Assembly: GCA_022495995.1 (NCBI GenBank)
Contig: JAFEMH010001292.1
Span: forward strand, 62,001 to 126,000
From: Adenophora triphylla var. japonica
Taxonomy: Eukaryota > Streptophyta > Magnoliopsida > Asterales > Campanulaceae
Direction: 5' to 3'
Length of the DNA stretch: 64,000 nucleotides
A model generated the notes under the pieces. That model ran no database searches and was not told the DNA's origin. It worked only from the letters and a program-made list of their open reading frames with translations. Of this stretch, positions 10,861-22,259 are shown in pieces (the first letter of the stretch is position 1; each line of letters starts with the position of its first letter). The position numbers and the translations under genes are program-made.

Positions 10861-11700
10861 CCTTGTGCTTCGAGAGGCGTAGATGCCTTTGTGTTTTTGC
10901 ATGTTGATGTAGAAGGTTGGACTTACGATGGCTATGCCGGTGCTTGTGCCGTTGAAGTGGGCAAGGATGACGGCCGATGATTGCTTCACCATTTGGCGTT
11001 TTGGGAGCGCTTCGTGCCTTGGGACTTGTACTCGGAGGTGTTGGCTCCTTCTTGTGCTTGTTTTGCCGTTGAGTGGGCAAGGATGATGGCCGGTCTTTGA
11101 GGATATGCGATCTTGTATGACTTCCCTTTGACTTGTTGGGGAGGAGCTCGGGCTTACTTTGATGGCCGGTGCTTGCGTTTCCGTTGAAGTGGGCGAGATT
11201 CGGGCTTACATCGGCTGCCGGTGCTTGAATTGTTGGGGATGCGTGACCTTGTAGGGGCCCTTTTACATTGGGAAGATGACTTCGGACCTCCTTTGAGGGC
11301 GGATGGTTGAGTTGTCGTTGAGCGTTTGGAGCGTCTTGTGCCTTGATATTTGTCTTTGGGAGGTGTTGGCTCCTTCTTGAATTGCCGTCGGGCGTTTTGG
11401 AGCGTCTCGTGCCTTGGGATTACGTCTTTGGGAGGTGTTGGCTCCTTCTTGAATTGCCGTTGAGCGGGCGGTGGTTGAATTGCCGTTGGAGTGGGCGAGG
11501 ACCGGTCTTACGTTGATGGCCGGGGATTGAATTGCCGTTGAAGTGGGCGAGGACCGGTCTTACGCTTGACGGCGGTGGTTGATTGCCGTTGAAGTGGGCG
11601 AGGACCGGTCTTACGGCAGACGGCCGGTGGTTGAATTGCCGTTGAAGTGGGCGAGGACCGGTCTTACGGCTTGACGGCCGGTGGTTGAATTGAAGGGTTA
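10861..11700. repeat. Second minisatellite region, about 58 bp unit
   Basis: At about 11455-11697 there are four copies of a unit with TTGCCGTTGAAGTGGGCGAGG, ACCGGTCTTACG and GACGGCCGGTGGTTGA. More divergent relatives (GTTGAAGTGGGCAAGGATGACGGCCG and similar) extend back to about 10950. A separate duplicated block, GGCGTTTTGGAGCGTC...GGGAGGTGTTGGCTCC, occurs at 11325-11455. It is non-coding. Confidence 0.7.
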
Positions 11701-11800
11701 GGGACCATTACGCACTTGGATTTCTTTGGAAAAGGCCTTAGGACAGCCAGGGGCAAAGATTATAAGGGCAGGAAAGTAATTTGGCCACCCTTTGCAAAGA

Positions 11801-11890
11801 GGTCCGTACGGACCAACCTGGTTGCAAAGAGGTCCGTACGGACCATCTTGGTTTTTACGGTTCCCGAGGCTTTGACCGAGGTTTAAATGG
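11801..11890 (+). promoter_or_regulatory. Palindrome pair and TATA-like box before antisense gene A
   Basis: GGTCCGTACGGACC occurs exactly at 11801-11814 and 11831-11844, 30 bp apart, with TTGCAAAGA before each. A TATA-like GTTTAAATGG lies at 11881-11890, 37 bp further on. A GA-rich leader follows and the first good ATG is at 11999. The layout mirrors the U3 of the LTR and the promoter at 15309. Promoter function is inferred. Confidence 0.5.
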
Positions 11891-11998
11891 CCGAGCCCTT
11901 CCCATTCCTTCTTCTTCCGGGCGTAAACCGGGCGAGAGAGAGAGAAAAAAACCTCCATTGTTAACCAAAATCAAAGATTTTTGCTTGAATTGTTTGCC

Positions 11999-14976
11999 AT
12001 GGTGAAGGATCTCGAAGGAGTCGTCGTCAGCGCGATCGAGGTGGTCGAGCAACGAATGGAGCTTCAAAGGAATTGGATTTCGTTCGTTCCATCTTCGAAG
12101 AACCCGGATGTTTTGTATCCGAATCCGGAGGTGCACAATCGTCGCTCCATGAACGTCGGGAGGTAAGAAATGCATTCCGTTTTGATTCCCTGCTCGAATT
12201 TTTGAATGCTAGAACTAGGTTTTAGTTTTTCGCATTTTTGAATTTTTTTTTTTGTTATTATTTTATGCCTTTTTGTGAAATTCTTGATGAATTGTTGAAA
12301 ATGGACATGTAAAAATTGTGGGTATGTGTATTTTGTGCAGAAATGTGTAGATTAGCTCTTATTTGTGAAAATAAAGTGCCTATCTAGTGAATTGCATGCT
12401 TTGGTGTTTTGTACCTAATGCTATTTATGTATGTACATTATGAGAAAAATTATCGTGTAGTGATAATTTTTGTGAAAAAATGTGACACGTGCCGTGTTTT
12501 GTGACGGGTTATATGTGAAAGTGTGTGCCGTGTAGGGACGGATTTTTTTTTTTTTTTGAAAAATGTGTTATGCATATGTGTCGTGCCGTGTGTGCCATGT
12601 TTTTGGGTGACAGACTTTGTGGGGAAAACATGTGCAATATGTCTTTGTGTTGGGACGGATTTTCTTTTGAAAATGTGTCGTGTAGGGTTTAATCCCCCCT
12701 TTTTTTTTCTTTTGAGAAAATGTGTACGGTGTGTGCCGTGTTTTTGTGACGGTGCATGGGAAAAATTATATGCATGATATATGTGAAAATTATGTGCATT
12801 ATATGTGCATTATATGTGAAAATATGTGCATTGTGTGCCGTGTTTTGTGACGGGTTACATGGAAAAATTATATGGATAATGTATGTGAAAATTATGTGCA
12901 ATATGTGCCGTGTTTAGTGACGGGTTACATGTGCCTTTATATTAAATCTTGTGATTGACGTACCTTTCTTTGTGTTTACTGCGGGATGCGGGAGCTTATG
13001 GCGGGAAGGCCAAGAGGATGAAGACTCGGGGATCGCTCGAGGCTGTTGTGGAGCTATGGCGGCGGATGCCGATATTTCCGTGGACGGTAGGCCGAGTCCC
13101 GGAGGCTGGTTTATGCTTACGGCCTAGGTGTGTTCGTTGAGAACACAGTGGAGTGTCGACACGAGGAAGAACAAGAGTGTCTTCACTGGGTTTATCGAGT
13201 ATTGGTGGGATACCACCCACACCTTCCACACAGTGGGGGCGAGGTGACGGTGACGCCAGCTTTTCTTTGCGATTCAGGGCTTTCCTTGAAAGGAGGGCTG
13301 TGAGGTGGAGAGACATGATCTACGATGATGTGTTGGCCGAGAACTCTTGGGCTTTGAGCCTCGTCCTCGCGAGGGCACAGGCATCTTTGTATAGTGACGT
13401 GGAGGCGAGATTACGGCCGATATTGGGGCCTACATCCGGGGACCGGCCGGGTGGCAATGACGGAGCGGTTGGCGCGCTCCTTCTTGTGGTATGCCTTTGT
13501 CAGAGACTTTGTTCTCGAACCACGCGACCGCGGCTCCCTTTGCTTTGTTGGAGAGCTTGATTGACTGGATAGGGTGCGACATTGCTTGGGGCGAGCGAGG
13601 CTTGGGCGAGCTCTACTTCTCCTTGGACCGGTTTAGCCAGGGTGGCGATTCGTTGGCTGTTTTGACTTTGCTTTGGAGGTATGAGTTTATTCTTTGTTTT
13701 TGATTTAGCAACTTGTCTTTTCTCCATTGTCTTTTGCAGAGCCTTCTCTGTTTTTGTCACAGTGTGGTTTTATGAGGTTTTCCGGTGCTTCCCGTGGGAT
13801 AGGGATCCTGGGTATTCTTTGCGTACCACTTATCTTTGGGATGGGCTCGTACGGCGAGGAAGAGGAGGACCAGCGGGGAAGCTCACCATCGCCTACGGGG
13901 ATGTGCGGGAGCGTACGGAGAGAGATAGCCGTGAGGGTTTGTCTTGTTCCCGTGGACTCGGTATGAGGAGATGAGTTTGAGGGCTCCGAGGTGACGGCGC
14001 GGCGGAAGATCTTTGCGGGGCTTGACTTGTGATGTCATGTATGCAGGGAGCGGGTCTTACAGCGGCATGGCCCCGGTGTGCTTCCCGTGGCTCAGGGACC
14101 CTCCCTTTGGGATGCTTGACTCCGGGACATGGATGTGCTTGATTTCGAGAGGTACCTTGGCGGTGTCGGCGCGAGGAGTTCATTTTATATGGAGAGGAGT
14201 ACGGGGCCTTCGTGAGGAGGAAGGCGAGGACGCCGCAGTGCGCGCGCGGGAGAGAGAGGCGCCGCGAGCTCCCGAGAGGTTCCGATGCGGGACCGGATTT
14301 CACGTACGTCCGCGGGGACGGATCGAGGAGGAGGTGTATGCATGCCGTTCGGAGCTTGAGCTCTGCTGCATACGAGTGGATCCCAGATAGATCGGTGAGT
14401 GTGCTTGACTCTTTTCCATCTTGGCATCTTTTACGCATTTTTCTCTTTTTGTTGTTGAGTATAAGCGCATTTGATGAGCGTTTCCTTGGCTTCTTGTTGG
14501 TGCGGAGTCAGGAGAGCCTACGATATGCGACTCGCCGTTACGTGGCGATGCGCTCCTTCGCTAAGAAGATGGCGTCGAAGGTGTCTGCCGGTCTTCGCGT
14601 CGTGTGCCGGCGTACGAGCCTATGCCTTCGAGGCATTACGTGGGCGTTCCTCCGCCTAGAGCCGAGCCGGAGCCGCGGCGGGAGGGACCTTTGAGGCGGC
14701 ATAGCATGGATGCGGGACATCTTCGGGAGGCTGCGGGGCCTTCGAGGAGCGGCCCTTTTATCGGTTCATGCCTCCGCATGGCGCACGGGGTGAGGGTTCC
14801 TCGAGCCTTCTTTCTTTGATCCTTTCGCCGGATTTGATCCTTCGAGTACTTTTCGTGGGAGCCTCGGGCGGGTGCTCGGTATTCCGACGACGAGGATGTG
14901 ACGGGCGAGTTATTTGGGATGCCCGACTTTTCTTTGGAGGACCTTGGCGAGGATGATGATGCGAGGATTCGATTAG
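11999..14976 (+). pseudogene. Antisense gene A of element 1, plant-mobile-domain-like
   Basis: A plus-strand, apparently spliced unit opposite to pol. Exon 1 is 11999-12162 (MVKDLEGVVVSAIEVV...), ending at AG|GTAAGA. A long T-rich intron to about 12985 is full of TGTGCCGTGTTTTGTGACGG repeats; its acceptor reads TTTACTGCGG and seems to have lost a canonical AG. Exon 2 runs to 13678 and encodes MIYDDVLAENSWALSLVLA and LIDWIGCDIAWGERGLGEL. Further exons fit GT-AG borders: 13740-13960, with VFVTVWFYEVFRCFP and a WDRDPGY segment; 14047-14394; and from 14512 to about 14970. The repeated aromatic/W patterns recall the plant mobile domain (aminotransferase-like, PMD) found in transposons, but I am unsure of the family. 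At least two frame changes occur inside exons. Function is unknown; extra ORFs here are a known Tat-clade trait. Confidence 0.5.
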
Positions 14977-15308
14977 TATTCATTTGCTTTCCCTCTTTTC
15001 ATATCCCTCTTTTTTGTTTAGCAACGAGACATTTATTGGGTACTGTAATAAAACACATGTATTTGCATGGCAAACGGTATTTTATTTTAAGATGTAATGT
15101 CATTTTTGTGATTCCGGGAATTGTCCTAGAAATTGTTGCTATTATTATTTTTTATTTTTGTACATGCCACGTGGTGAGAGTGTGTTTGTGGGTAGTGTTT
15201 GTTTGCGGGAATGGCTTTGGCCGGTGTTTGGGCGATTTGGAGCAAGGTTTCTTGAGGACGGTGGTTTTATGCTTGTTTCTTTGAGGAAATGGGTTACGTT
15301 TGCAAGGA

Positions 15309-15382
15309 GGTCCGTACGGACATACTTAGCATGCAAGAAGGTCCGTACGGACCAACCTTGCTTTTGGGAAGGACATAAATGC
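15309..15382 (+). promoter_or_regulatory. Palindrome pair and TATA-like box before antisense gene B
   Basis: GGTCCGTACGGACA (one mismatch) is at 15309-15322 and exact GGTCCGTACGGACC at 15340-15353, 31 bp apart, with GCATGCAAGAA between. ACATAAATGC, a TATA-like sequence, starts at 15373, 20 bp downstream. The linker matches the one between the paired palindromes in the LTR (GCATGCAAAGAG). A C/T-rich leader and an ATG at 15472 follow. Confidence 0.5.
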
Positions 15383-15471
15383 TTTCCGGTGTGCAGTTCT
15401 TCCTCATTTCCCCATTTGCGGCCATTTTCGAGCTTTCTTCCCCATTTTCTCTAGGAACCTCCATTTTTGCC

Positions 15472-16981
15472 ATGGATTCTTCGTACGTCCCTAGAATTTT
15501 GCCGAGGCTTTCGCGCGGGAGAGGCAAGCACACTTCCTTGAGCGGTTGAAAACGTGGATGCGGCGCCGTATGAGGCATCGAGACGGGCTTTCGAGGTAAG
15601 GTTTCGTCTTTGCTCGGTTTGGTCTTTTAAGGAGTTGGTTCTGATTGGGATTTGTTGCGGGCTGCCGCGAAGTTACAGGATGTTAGGAGGCACGTGTCTT
15701 GTTTCTCCTACAATGAAATGGTGCCCACTTTTGAGGATTTTCGGGCTTTGATTGGAGGGCCGGAGGTGGAGGCCATCTCGCTTCCTTTGATTGGTGGTCT
15801 TTGCGGTGAGCGTGAAGCTTGCGAGACTTTCTTCGTGCTTCGTTGGAAGAAGTGCGGGGCATGATCCTTGATTCGGGTCATATCGACATTTACGAGGCTG
15901 CAGGAGCGGTTCATGGTTGATGATGAGTGACGTCTCTTGGGATGTATTTGCCTTGTGCGTGATGGCGACAGCTTTTACAGTCGGTTCCCTTGGCATTTGT
16001 GATGGCGCTTTGCTAGATGTGGTAGGGCCTTTGCGGAAGTGGAGAGGATATTGTCCCGTTGGTCTTTGGGGAGACTCTTCATGGTATCGGCCGTCGCGGC
16101 GGGGATCGTTTTATGAGAGGAAGCCCCGCTTTGCTCACCTTGTGGCTGCGAGAGAGACTTCGAGGCCATGCCAGAGGCTCAGCGTCGTTTAGCCCGTGGT
16201 CATTTGCTCGGCGACCTCTTGTGTTGGATATGGATCGATCCGCTGGGAGAGATGGATGGCACGGCTTGGTACGCATCGAGATCCGGCTGGTGGGTTCCTT
16301 TGGAGGATTGAGACCGGGAGGATCTTGCGGGAAGGGTCTACGTTGTCGAGTTCCGGGTTTGTCTTGGTCCTCCTTCTATATTCCGTCGCTTGTTTCCGGC
16401 GGTTTGGGATGAAGCGAGGAGCCTTTGTTGGTGGGATGACCTTGCTGCTTTGCGGAGGTAGTTCCTCTTTGTATGGCGGCTCGGGTGCCTTCTTGTATTT
16501 TACGAGGGTATGGAAGTATTCCGCTTTCCCTCTGTGGTACTCCTTAGGCGTCGGGAGCGTTGTATTGACGACTCGGTATACGGCACAGTATGAAGCGGCG
16601 TGTTGGGCGATCCCAGTGGTCTTGGAGAGCGAGGCGTGCGGTGCAGGACCCGGTTGCCGTAGTAGCTATTGCCTTAGGAGTTCGAAGCACAGTCGACCCT
16701 TTGGATGTGACGGGAGACGCTTTGTTTGACTACGAGACTAGAGTTGACCGGCGACGGGGAGAGGTCCTCTTTACGGACTCGCGGGGAGGAGATCGAGCCG
16801 AAGCACGGGCGAATGAAGCCACGAGAGCTCTTGGATTATTTGACTCTACGGGGAGGACCCCGGATCTCGGGCGAGAGACGCGAGTTGGTTCACGTGGAGC
16901 GAAAGAAGACTCGCCGGGGACGAGGAAGAAAGGAAAGAATGGCGAGGGGACAAGCGCGAGATGGCGCGGAATGACCTCCTA
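15472..16981 (+). pseudogene. Antisense gene B of element 1, transposon-associated ORF
   Basis: Begins at the ATG at 15472 (MDSSYVPRILPRLSRGRGK). Protein-like blocks follow in changing frames: CFSYNEMVPTFEDFRALIGG near 15700, EVEAISLPLIGG, DVSWDVFALCVMATAFTVGS near 15935, ICDGALLDVVGPL, and VFGETLHGIG near 16060. The PTFEDFRALIGG...LPLIGG pattern recalls the DUF7745/plant-mobile-type proteins carried by plant gypsy elements; the assignment is tentative. The tail (16700-16980) is rich in R, E and K. Indels break the frame at about 15560, 15865 and 16050. The gene converges on integrase, with about 850 bp between the two 3' ends. Confidence 0.45.
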
Positions 16982-17829
16982 GGTATCCATTCATTGCATT
17001 GCAAACACATTATTAGTTAAATGTATTAAAATTTGTCTTTTAGCATGTTGTGAACTTGAGAGTAGACCGTGCTTGAACTCATCAAGAAATGTTGTAACCG
17101 TTAGTGATTTGTGATTTACTTTTAAAGCTTTGTCGAGACGCAAGATCTTTTGTTTGCCTTTGCTTACATTTGTGCACTTTGTCGGCGTCCATCTTTGGAC
17201 TTTTACATTGCATTCGCGGGCCGAAGCGATGCAGGCCACAGCGGCAATCCCCTTTCTTTGAGGCTTTGTGCTTGGGTGAGAGGTTGAATGCTCCCTTGAC
17301 AAGTCGTTTTGACGGTCTTTTCCGTAGCTTCCTTGCCTCTTGTTGGCGTCGGGCTCTTGACCTCATTTTTGCAGCTTCTGCTTGAGCTTCTTTTTTTATT
17401 TTTTTTCTTGTGAGCCCTTGCTCGAGCTCTCTTTTTTTTTTTTTGAAGCGCGTGAGGGCGAAGACAAGCCCCTGGCTTGGAAGCGAACATGAGTCGGTCG
17501 TTTGATCTTTGAGTGACCCTCGGATGTCCTTTGATGTTGCCGCCGTCGTTTGACTTGGTCAAGGTGGCTGGCAGGGCGTGTTCTTGAAAAGTGCGTAGCT
17601 TGATGGAGGTCTTGATTGACATTCAAACTTTTGACTTTTTGTGTATTTTTAGACCGGACCAATTAAGGTTGCCTACGTTCCCCGGACTAGAGGGCTCGGA
17701 GTGCTGCGTAGTTCGACACTACATGGAGTGCCAAGAGATGCACAGTTGTTCTTCTTCGGGCGAAGTATCTGCGAAGTTTGCTTAGTTATTTGGATTCATG
17801 AAGGGATTGCCGTCTAGGTGCAGTAGCTT
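16982..17829. other. Spacer between antisense gene B and integrase
   Basis: Lies between the ends of two convergent units. Contains T-rich tracts at 17390-17450 and no supported ORF. It presumably holds both 3' UTRs. Confidence 0.5.
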
Positions 17830-18900
17830 CATGGCGCCTCAGGAGAAGATCTTTTGAACCACGAAAGGGCCGATCCATGTGGGTTCCCATTTTCCCGGTG
17901 GGTTGGTTCGAGTGGGAGGCTTTTCTTTGAGTACAAGGTCACCTTCCACGATGTCTCGGGATTTGACTTTCTTGTCGAAAGCTCTAGCCATCCTGCTTTG
18001 ATAGGCTCGGACGTGTTCCATGGCCTTTAGTCGTCGCTCGTCTAGCGAGCCAATTCGTCATGTCGGCCGGAGCCATTCGACTTCGTTGATGTCATTTTCA
18101 GCGGCACTCGGAGTGAGGGAATTTCTAGCTCGATGGGAAGGGCTGCTTCCATCCCGTATGTCGGGGCAAATGGGGTTTCTCCCGTGGGTATTCGGCGATG
18201 TGCGGTAGCCCCAAAGTGCAAGGTGCGGCTTCTCGGGCCAATCTCGTCCTCGGGTGGTCATTTTCGGATGATCCGTTCGAGGGTTTTGTTTCTTTGCTTC
18301 CACAGCAACGTTTGTTTGTGGCCGGTAGGGAGAAGATTTGTGACGTGTGATCTTGAATTCAGCCCGTGATGCAGCCGAATTCCCCTTCGAAGTGTGAGCC
18401 GTTGTACGATATGACCTCATTTGGGATGCCGTATCGGCATATGATGTTTTCTTTAAGGAAATGCGCGACCTTCTTGGAGGTGAGTACCTTGTAGGACTTG
18501 GCTTCGACCCATTTGGTGAAGTAGTCGATGGCTACTAAGATGAACTCGTGGCCAGATTCTTTGCTGGCGGAGCGATTTTCCCGATGACGTCAATTCCCCA
18601 GTGGCAAAGGGCCAAGGTGTAGTCATGCGGTAGAGATCGTGGGGAGGTAGATGATTGAGGTTGGAGAACCGTTGGCACTTGTCGCGGCTTCGGACAAAGT
18701 GGATGCAATCTGCCTCCATGGAGATCCGGTAGTAGCCCATCCACGAGAATGATTTGCATCGGGGCTGCTGGCGTTCATGTGGGGACCGCAAGCCCCATTG
18801 TGGACTTCGTTCATGAACTTGCTTGCTTCTTCTTGGGCGATGCGGCGTAGGAGTGGCCCGTGGTAGCGTTTCTTGTATAGCATGTCCCGAGGATGACGAA
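17830..18900 (-). pseudogene. Integrase of element 1
   Basis: Integrase inserts the retroelement cDNA. On the minus strand in order: an HHCC zinc-binding part near 18890-18700 (RYHGPLLRRIAQEEASKF, then RDKCQRFS), the start of the catalytic core (WPFA...GIDVIGKIAPP, about 18600-18540), the post-core motif SPYRPQTNVAVEA near 18330, LALWGYRTSPNTHGRNP, and the C-terminal GPY/F-like module (GDLVLKE...GKWEPTWIGPFVV, about 17940-17850). Core fragments fall in different frames because of small indels, for example near 18540 and 18440. Nothing like a chromodomain follows, as expected for Tat rather than chromoviruses. Confidence 0.8.
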
Positions 18901-19043
18901 GTGAGAGGCGAGGCGTTTTAGGGCCATGATGCTCTTGGTTTTGACCCCTTACGTGTGTGGGTCTTCCTTGTTCATGAAGGTGGTTTCCCGCTCTTGAGGT
19001 ATTGGAAAATCTGGTTATACCGTGGCTCGTTGACGGGCTTAGG

Positions 19044-19454
19044 TTACAGTTCGATCTCACAACGGTAGGCGGGAATTTCCTTTCGTCCAGGCTTTGAAGG
19101 GTTTGATTGCTTTTCCTTCGGGGATTTCCACAAGGGAAGCGAGGTGGCTAAGGCATCTCGCAAACTGTTTCGGTCTCTTGGCAAGTAATGGAAGGTGACC
19201 TCTTCGAATTGTGTGATGAGGTCCTCTATGCGGGCATGGTATTTTTGCAAGCCCGGGTCTATGGTTTTCCACTTGTTGGAGACTTGGTTGATGATCAAGG
19301 TGAGTCCCCATAAACTTCGAGTTTGGACATTCCTCTCGAGTGCGGCTTGTAGTCCGGCGGCGCGAGCTTCATATTCGGCGGCATTGTTGGTTACCTCGAA
19401 ATTGAGCTTTATAGCAATTGGGGTGTGCTCGTCCTTGGGATCCACCAAGAGCAT
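19044..19454 (-). pseudogene. Archaeal-type RNase H (aRNH) of element 1
   Basis: A 136-codon open segment. It contains GMLLVDPKDEH-like strand sequence, TNNAAEYEARAAGLQAALE with catalytic-type Glu, a segment matching DSQLVINQV (read here as LTLIINQVSNKW), and YLPRDRNSLRDALATSL, in which the expected Asn-Xaa-Xaa-Ala-Asp ending is altered. This second RNase H is diagnostic of the Tat clade. It sits between the ordinary RNase H and integrase. The true domain extends upstream beyond a frame break at about 19480. Confidence 0.8.
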
Positions 19455-19484
19455 ACCGATGCCGTTTCCCTTTTGGTTGGCCGC

Positions 19485-21060
19485 TCAGTCGAAGAACGGT
19501 TGCCATCGGTTTTCGCCTTCGATTGCGAAAGATTCCCTCGTCTGAAATTGTGGTTCGGGGCCTCGAGCCTCGTCGGTTGGGAAATCGGCCGGTTGTTCGG
19601 CCATGGCCCGTCCCTTGATTGACTTTTGGTTTACGTACTTGATGTCAAATTCCGCTAGGAAGAAAGACCATTTGGCGAGCCTCATTGACGAGAGATGGTT
19701 TGTCGAAGAGGTACTTGGCAGGTCCATTTTGGAAACCAAGTGTGCGTGTGTGCGTGCATGTAGTGCGTAGTTTCCCGACAACCCATACAGGCTGCGCAGT
19801 TTTCTCGAGGGTGAGTAATTGAGTTATTTGCCTTGAAACTTTCGGCGACGAAGTAGATGGCGTTTCGACCGTGACTCCTTCTTTTCTTGACGAGCATGGC
19901 TCCAAGCTGCGGTGTCGGTCACGATTAGGTATAGCAACAGTGGCTTTTCCTCGTGGGGAGGACGAGAGAATCGGAGGACTCACAAGGTATGCTTTTATTT
20001 TTCAAAGGCATCTTGGCATTACGAGTTCCATTCGATGTCGGCGTTCTTCTTCATCGGCTTGAAGATTGGCTCGCACATAGAGGTCAATTGGTTGTGAAGC
20101 GGGCGATATATTGCGGGCGGCCCATGAAGCTTTTCACCTGCATGTCGAGTTTGCGGTGGTCTCATTTCGATGATAGCCTTGATCTTTTGAGGATCCACCT
20201 CGATGCCTCTCTCGGTGACCATGTATCCCAAAACCTTGCCTCGGCTAACCCCGAATGTGCATTTGGCGGGGTTAAGCCTCATTGAGTGTTTTCGGAGGCG
20301 ATTGAAGAATTTTCTCGGGTGCGTGAGGTGTTGTCCGTCGATCCCTTTGAGTGAACGATCATGTCATCGACGTACACTTCGATCTCTTTGTGGATCATAT
20401 CGTGGAAGAGAGGCGGTTGCTTTGCCCGTTGGTAGAGTAGCCCAGCGTTCTTTAGTCCGAACGGCATTGCGTATGTAGCGATAGGTTCCCCAGGGGTTGT
20501 GAAAATTTGTCTTTTCTTGGTCTTCTTCGGCCATCTTGATCGATTGTAGCGGCAAAACCGTCCACGAAGGACTTGACTTCGAAATTGGGCGTAGTGTCTA
20601 CCAACATGTCGATGTTGGGTAGTGGAAAATCGTCCTTGGGACTTGCTTTGTTGAGATCTCGGAAGTCCACGCAACCGCGTACTTTTCCAGTGGCCTTGGT
20701 GACCGTGACGATATTGGAGAGCCATGTGGGGTACTCGATCACCACGATGAAGCCGACGCGGAGCATTTTTCGATCTCCTCTTTGACTTGTAAAGACCATT
20801 ACGGCTTGATTCGGCGTAGCTTTTGCTTGATGGGCTTAGCCTCGGGATTGAGGGATCCGGTGCTCTACAATGTTAGGATCTAATCCGGGCATGTCTCGGT
20901 AAGACCAAGCGAACACGTCCACGAACTCTTTGAGCGGTGCGGTCAATGCGTCTTGCTCTGTGCCGGTGAAGAAACTTCCGATTTGCGTCTCTTTTGGCTC
21001 TTGGCGGTTCCCAAATTCACTTTGGTTAAAACCTCCTCGGCGGCTTGGGCCCGGTTTTCT
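19485..21060 (-). pseudogene. Reverse transcriptase and RNase H of element 1
   Basis: RT copies RNA into cDNA. On the minus strand: FVDVFAWSYRDMPGLDPNIVEHR near 20950, the entry to Ty3 RT; YPTWLSNIVTVTKATGK and CVDFRDLNKASPKDDFPLP near 20740-20640; AMPFGLKNAG near 20465; the catalytic YVDDMIVHSKG near 20370; LNPAKCTFGV and LGYMVTERGIE near 20270-20210. RNase H follows at about 20000-19500, with AESF...LLTLEKTAQ, PSLVNEAR/LAKWSFFLAEFDIKYV and KGRAMAEQPADFP. Frame breaks are frequent. All main RT blocks survive, including the YVDD aspartates. Confidence 0.85.
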
Positions 21061-22259
21061 CTCGTTTGACAACATGCTTAAAGATGTGCTTAATGTATTG
21101 TTCGTTTAATGTGTACGCTTCTTTATCAAGTGAATCGTTATTAGCTGTTTGTGTGTTAGTTAATTTATCGGTTGTTAAAGATGCAATGAGAGGATACTCG
21201 GAAAGATCGAAGCATTCATTAAGAGCATACGGGAATACATTATTGGCAATGAGTTCGTAATCTTCGGCGTGAGGCCATCGGATGACTCGAGAGACTCAAA
21301 TTCAAAGCTAATGGACTCGGGATGAGTTTTGACACTAGACTCTAGGACTCGAGGGTCGAGACCAAGTTGTTCGATCATGTCCTTTTTCTTTGGCGGTAGG
21401 TCAGGAGAAGGTGGCCCGGTTATTGAGTGGCAATGAGCTTGATAGGAGATGGGGCTTGAAAGGCTTTATGTCACCGTTCCCGATCATTGCTATCACGAGT
21501 TATCGAAACAAAATCGATTAGATCCAGGCATCTCGATTTCTTCTTTGAAGAAGCGAGGTGTAGCGGTGGTTCGTCCCAAGCATCGTCTGCGGAGTCTCTT
21601 GCTTTTGTCTTGGGCATTACTAGCTCGAATGCGGACTCGTCCCGCTTGTTGAAGGCGGGAGTGTTGACAGAGAGTTTTCGAATTCTTCCGCCAAAGAGGG
21701 GTTTTCCCGAACCAAAATTCGTGTGAATAGTGGTGGTTGTGGATCCGGCGAGGGCGGTGTGTCGAGGAATGCTCTTCGGACGGGATTTGGCTTGAGGCCT
21801 CTGAATCTTGCCGAGGTTACTGCTGGAGCTTGTCCATGGTTGTCGGCCGGCTTTGTTTGGCGGCGATCGGCTCTGTTCCCTTTTACGGATCTTCTTCCAA
21901 GTTGCCGGCCTTCCTTGTGAAGTACTTGGTCATGTCGAAGGCTGTAAGGACGAAGATCGGAGATTGCGTGCAAGCCTCTTTTGTTATACGTGGAGCGTTT
22001 TCGTGCGGCTCGCTTGTCCTCCGCAATGTGTTCGGGAGTAGGAGAGTATCCCGGGCCGTGCGGGGTATTACGTTCTTTGATATTGATGATACGGTGAGTG
22101 CCACGATGGCGTTTTCCCAAGCCGAGCCCGGGATGTAGTTCATGTGCTTCATCATTTTCATCGGGGGAGGAATCTTGTCCCAAATCAAAGGCAAATCTAT
22201 GTGGCACACTTGGGCCTTTGGGCTTTCGATGGTGAACCACTGTGAGCATCATGCCGTCA
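21061..22259 (-). pseudogene. Protease-RT linker of element 1
   Basis: Minus-strand coding-like sequence without a catalytic domain. It contains GLGLGKRHRGT and GPGYSPTPEHIAEDKRA, which resemble the glycine-rich linker between protease and RT in Ogre/Tat polyproteins. Most is open in one frame from 22252 to 21620. I assign no further function. Confidence 0.55.

Noticed and set aside
12955..16981. Host gene interpretation of the plus-strand coding-like region
   Set aside because: It is bounded by the LTRs of element 1 and sits in the antisense-ORF slot of Tat elements, and its promoter motif occurs in the LTR.
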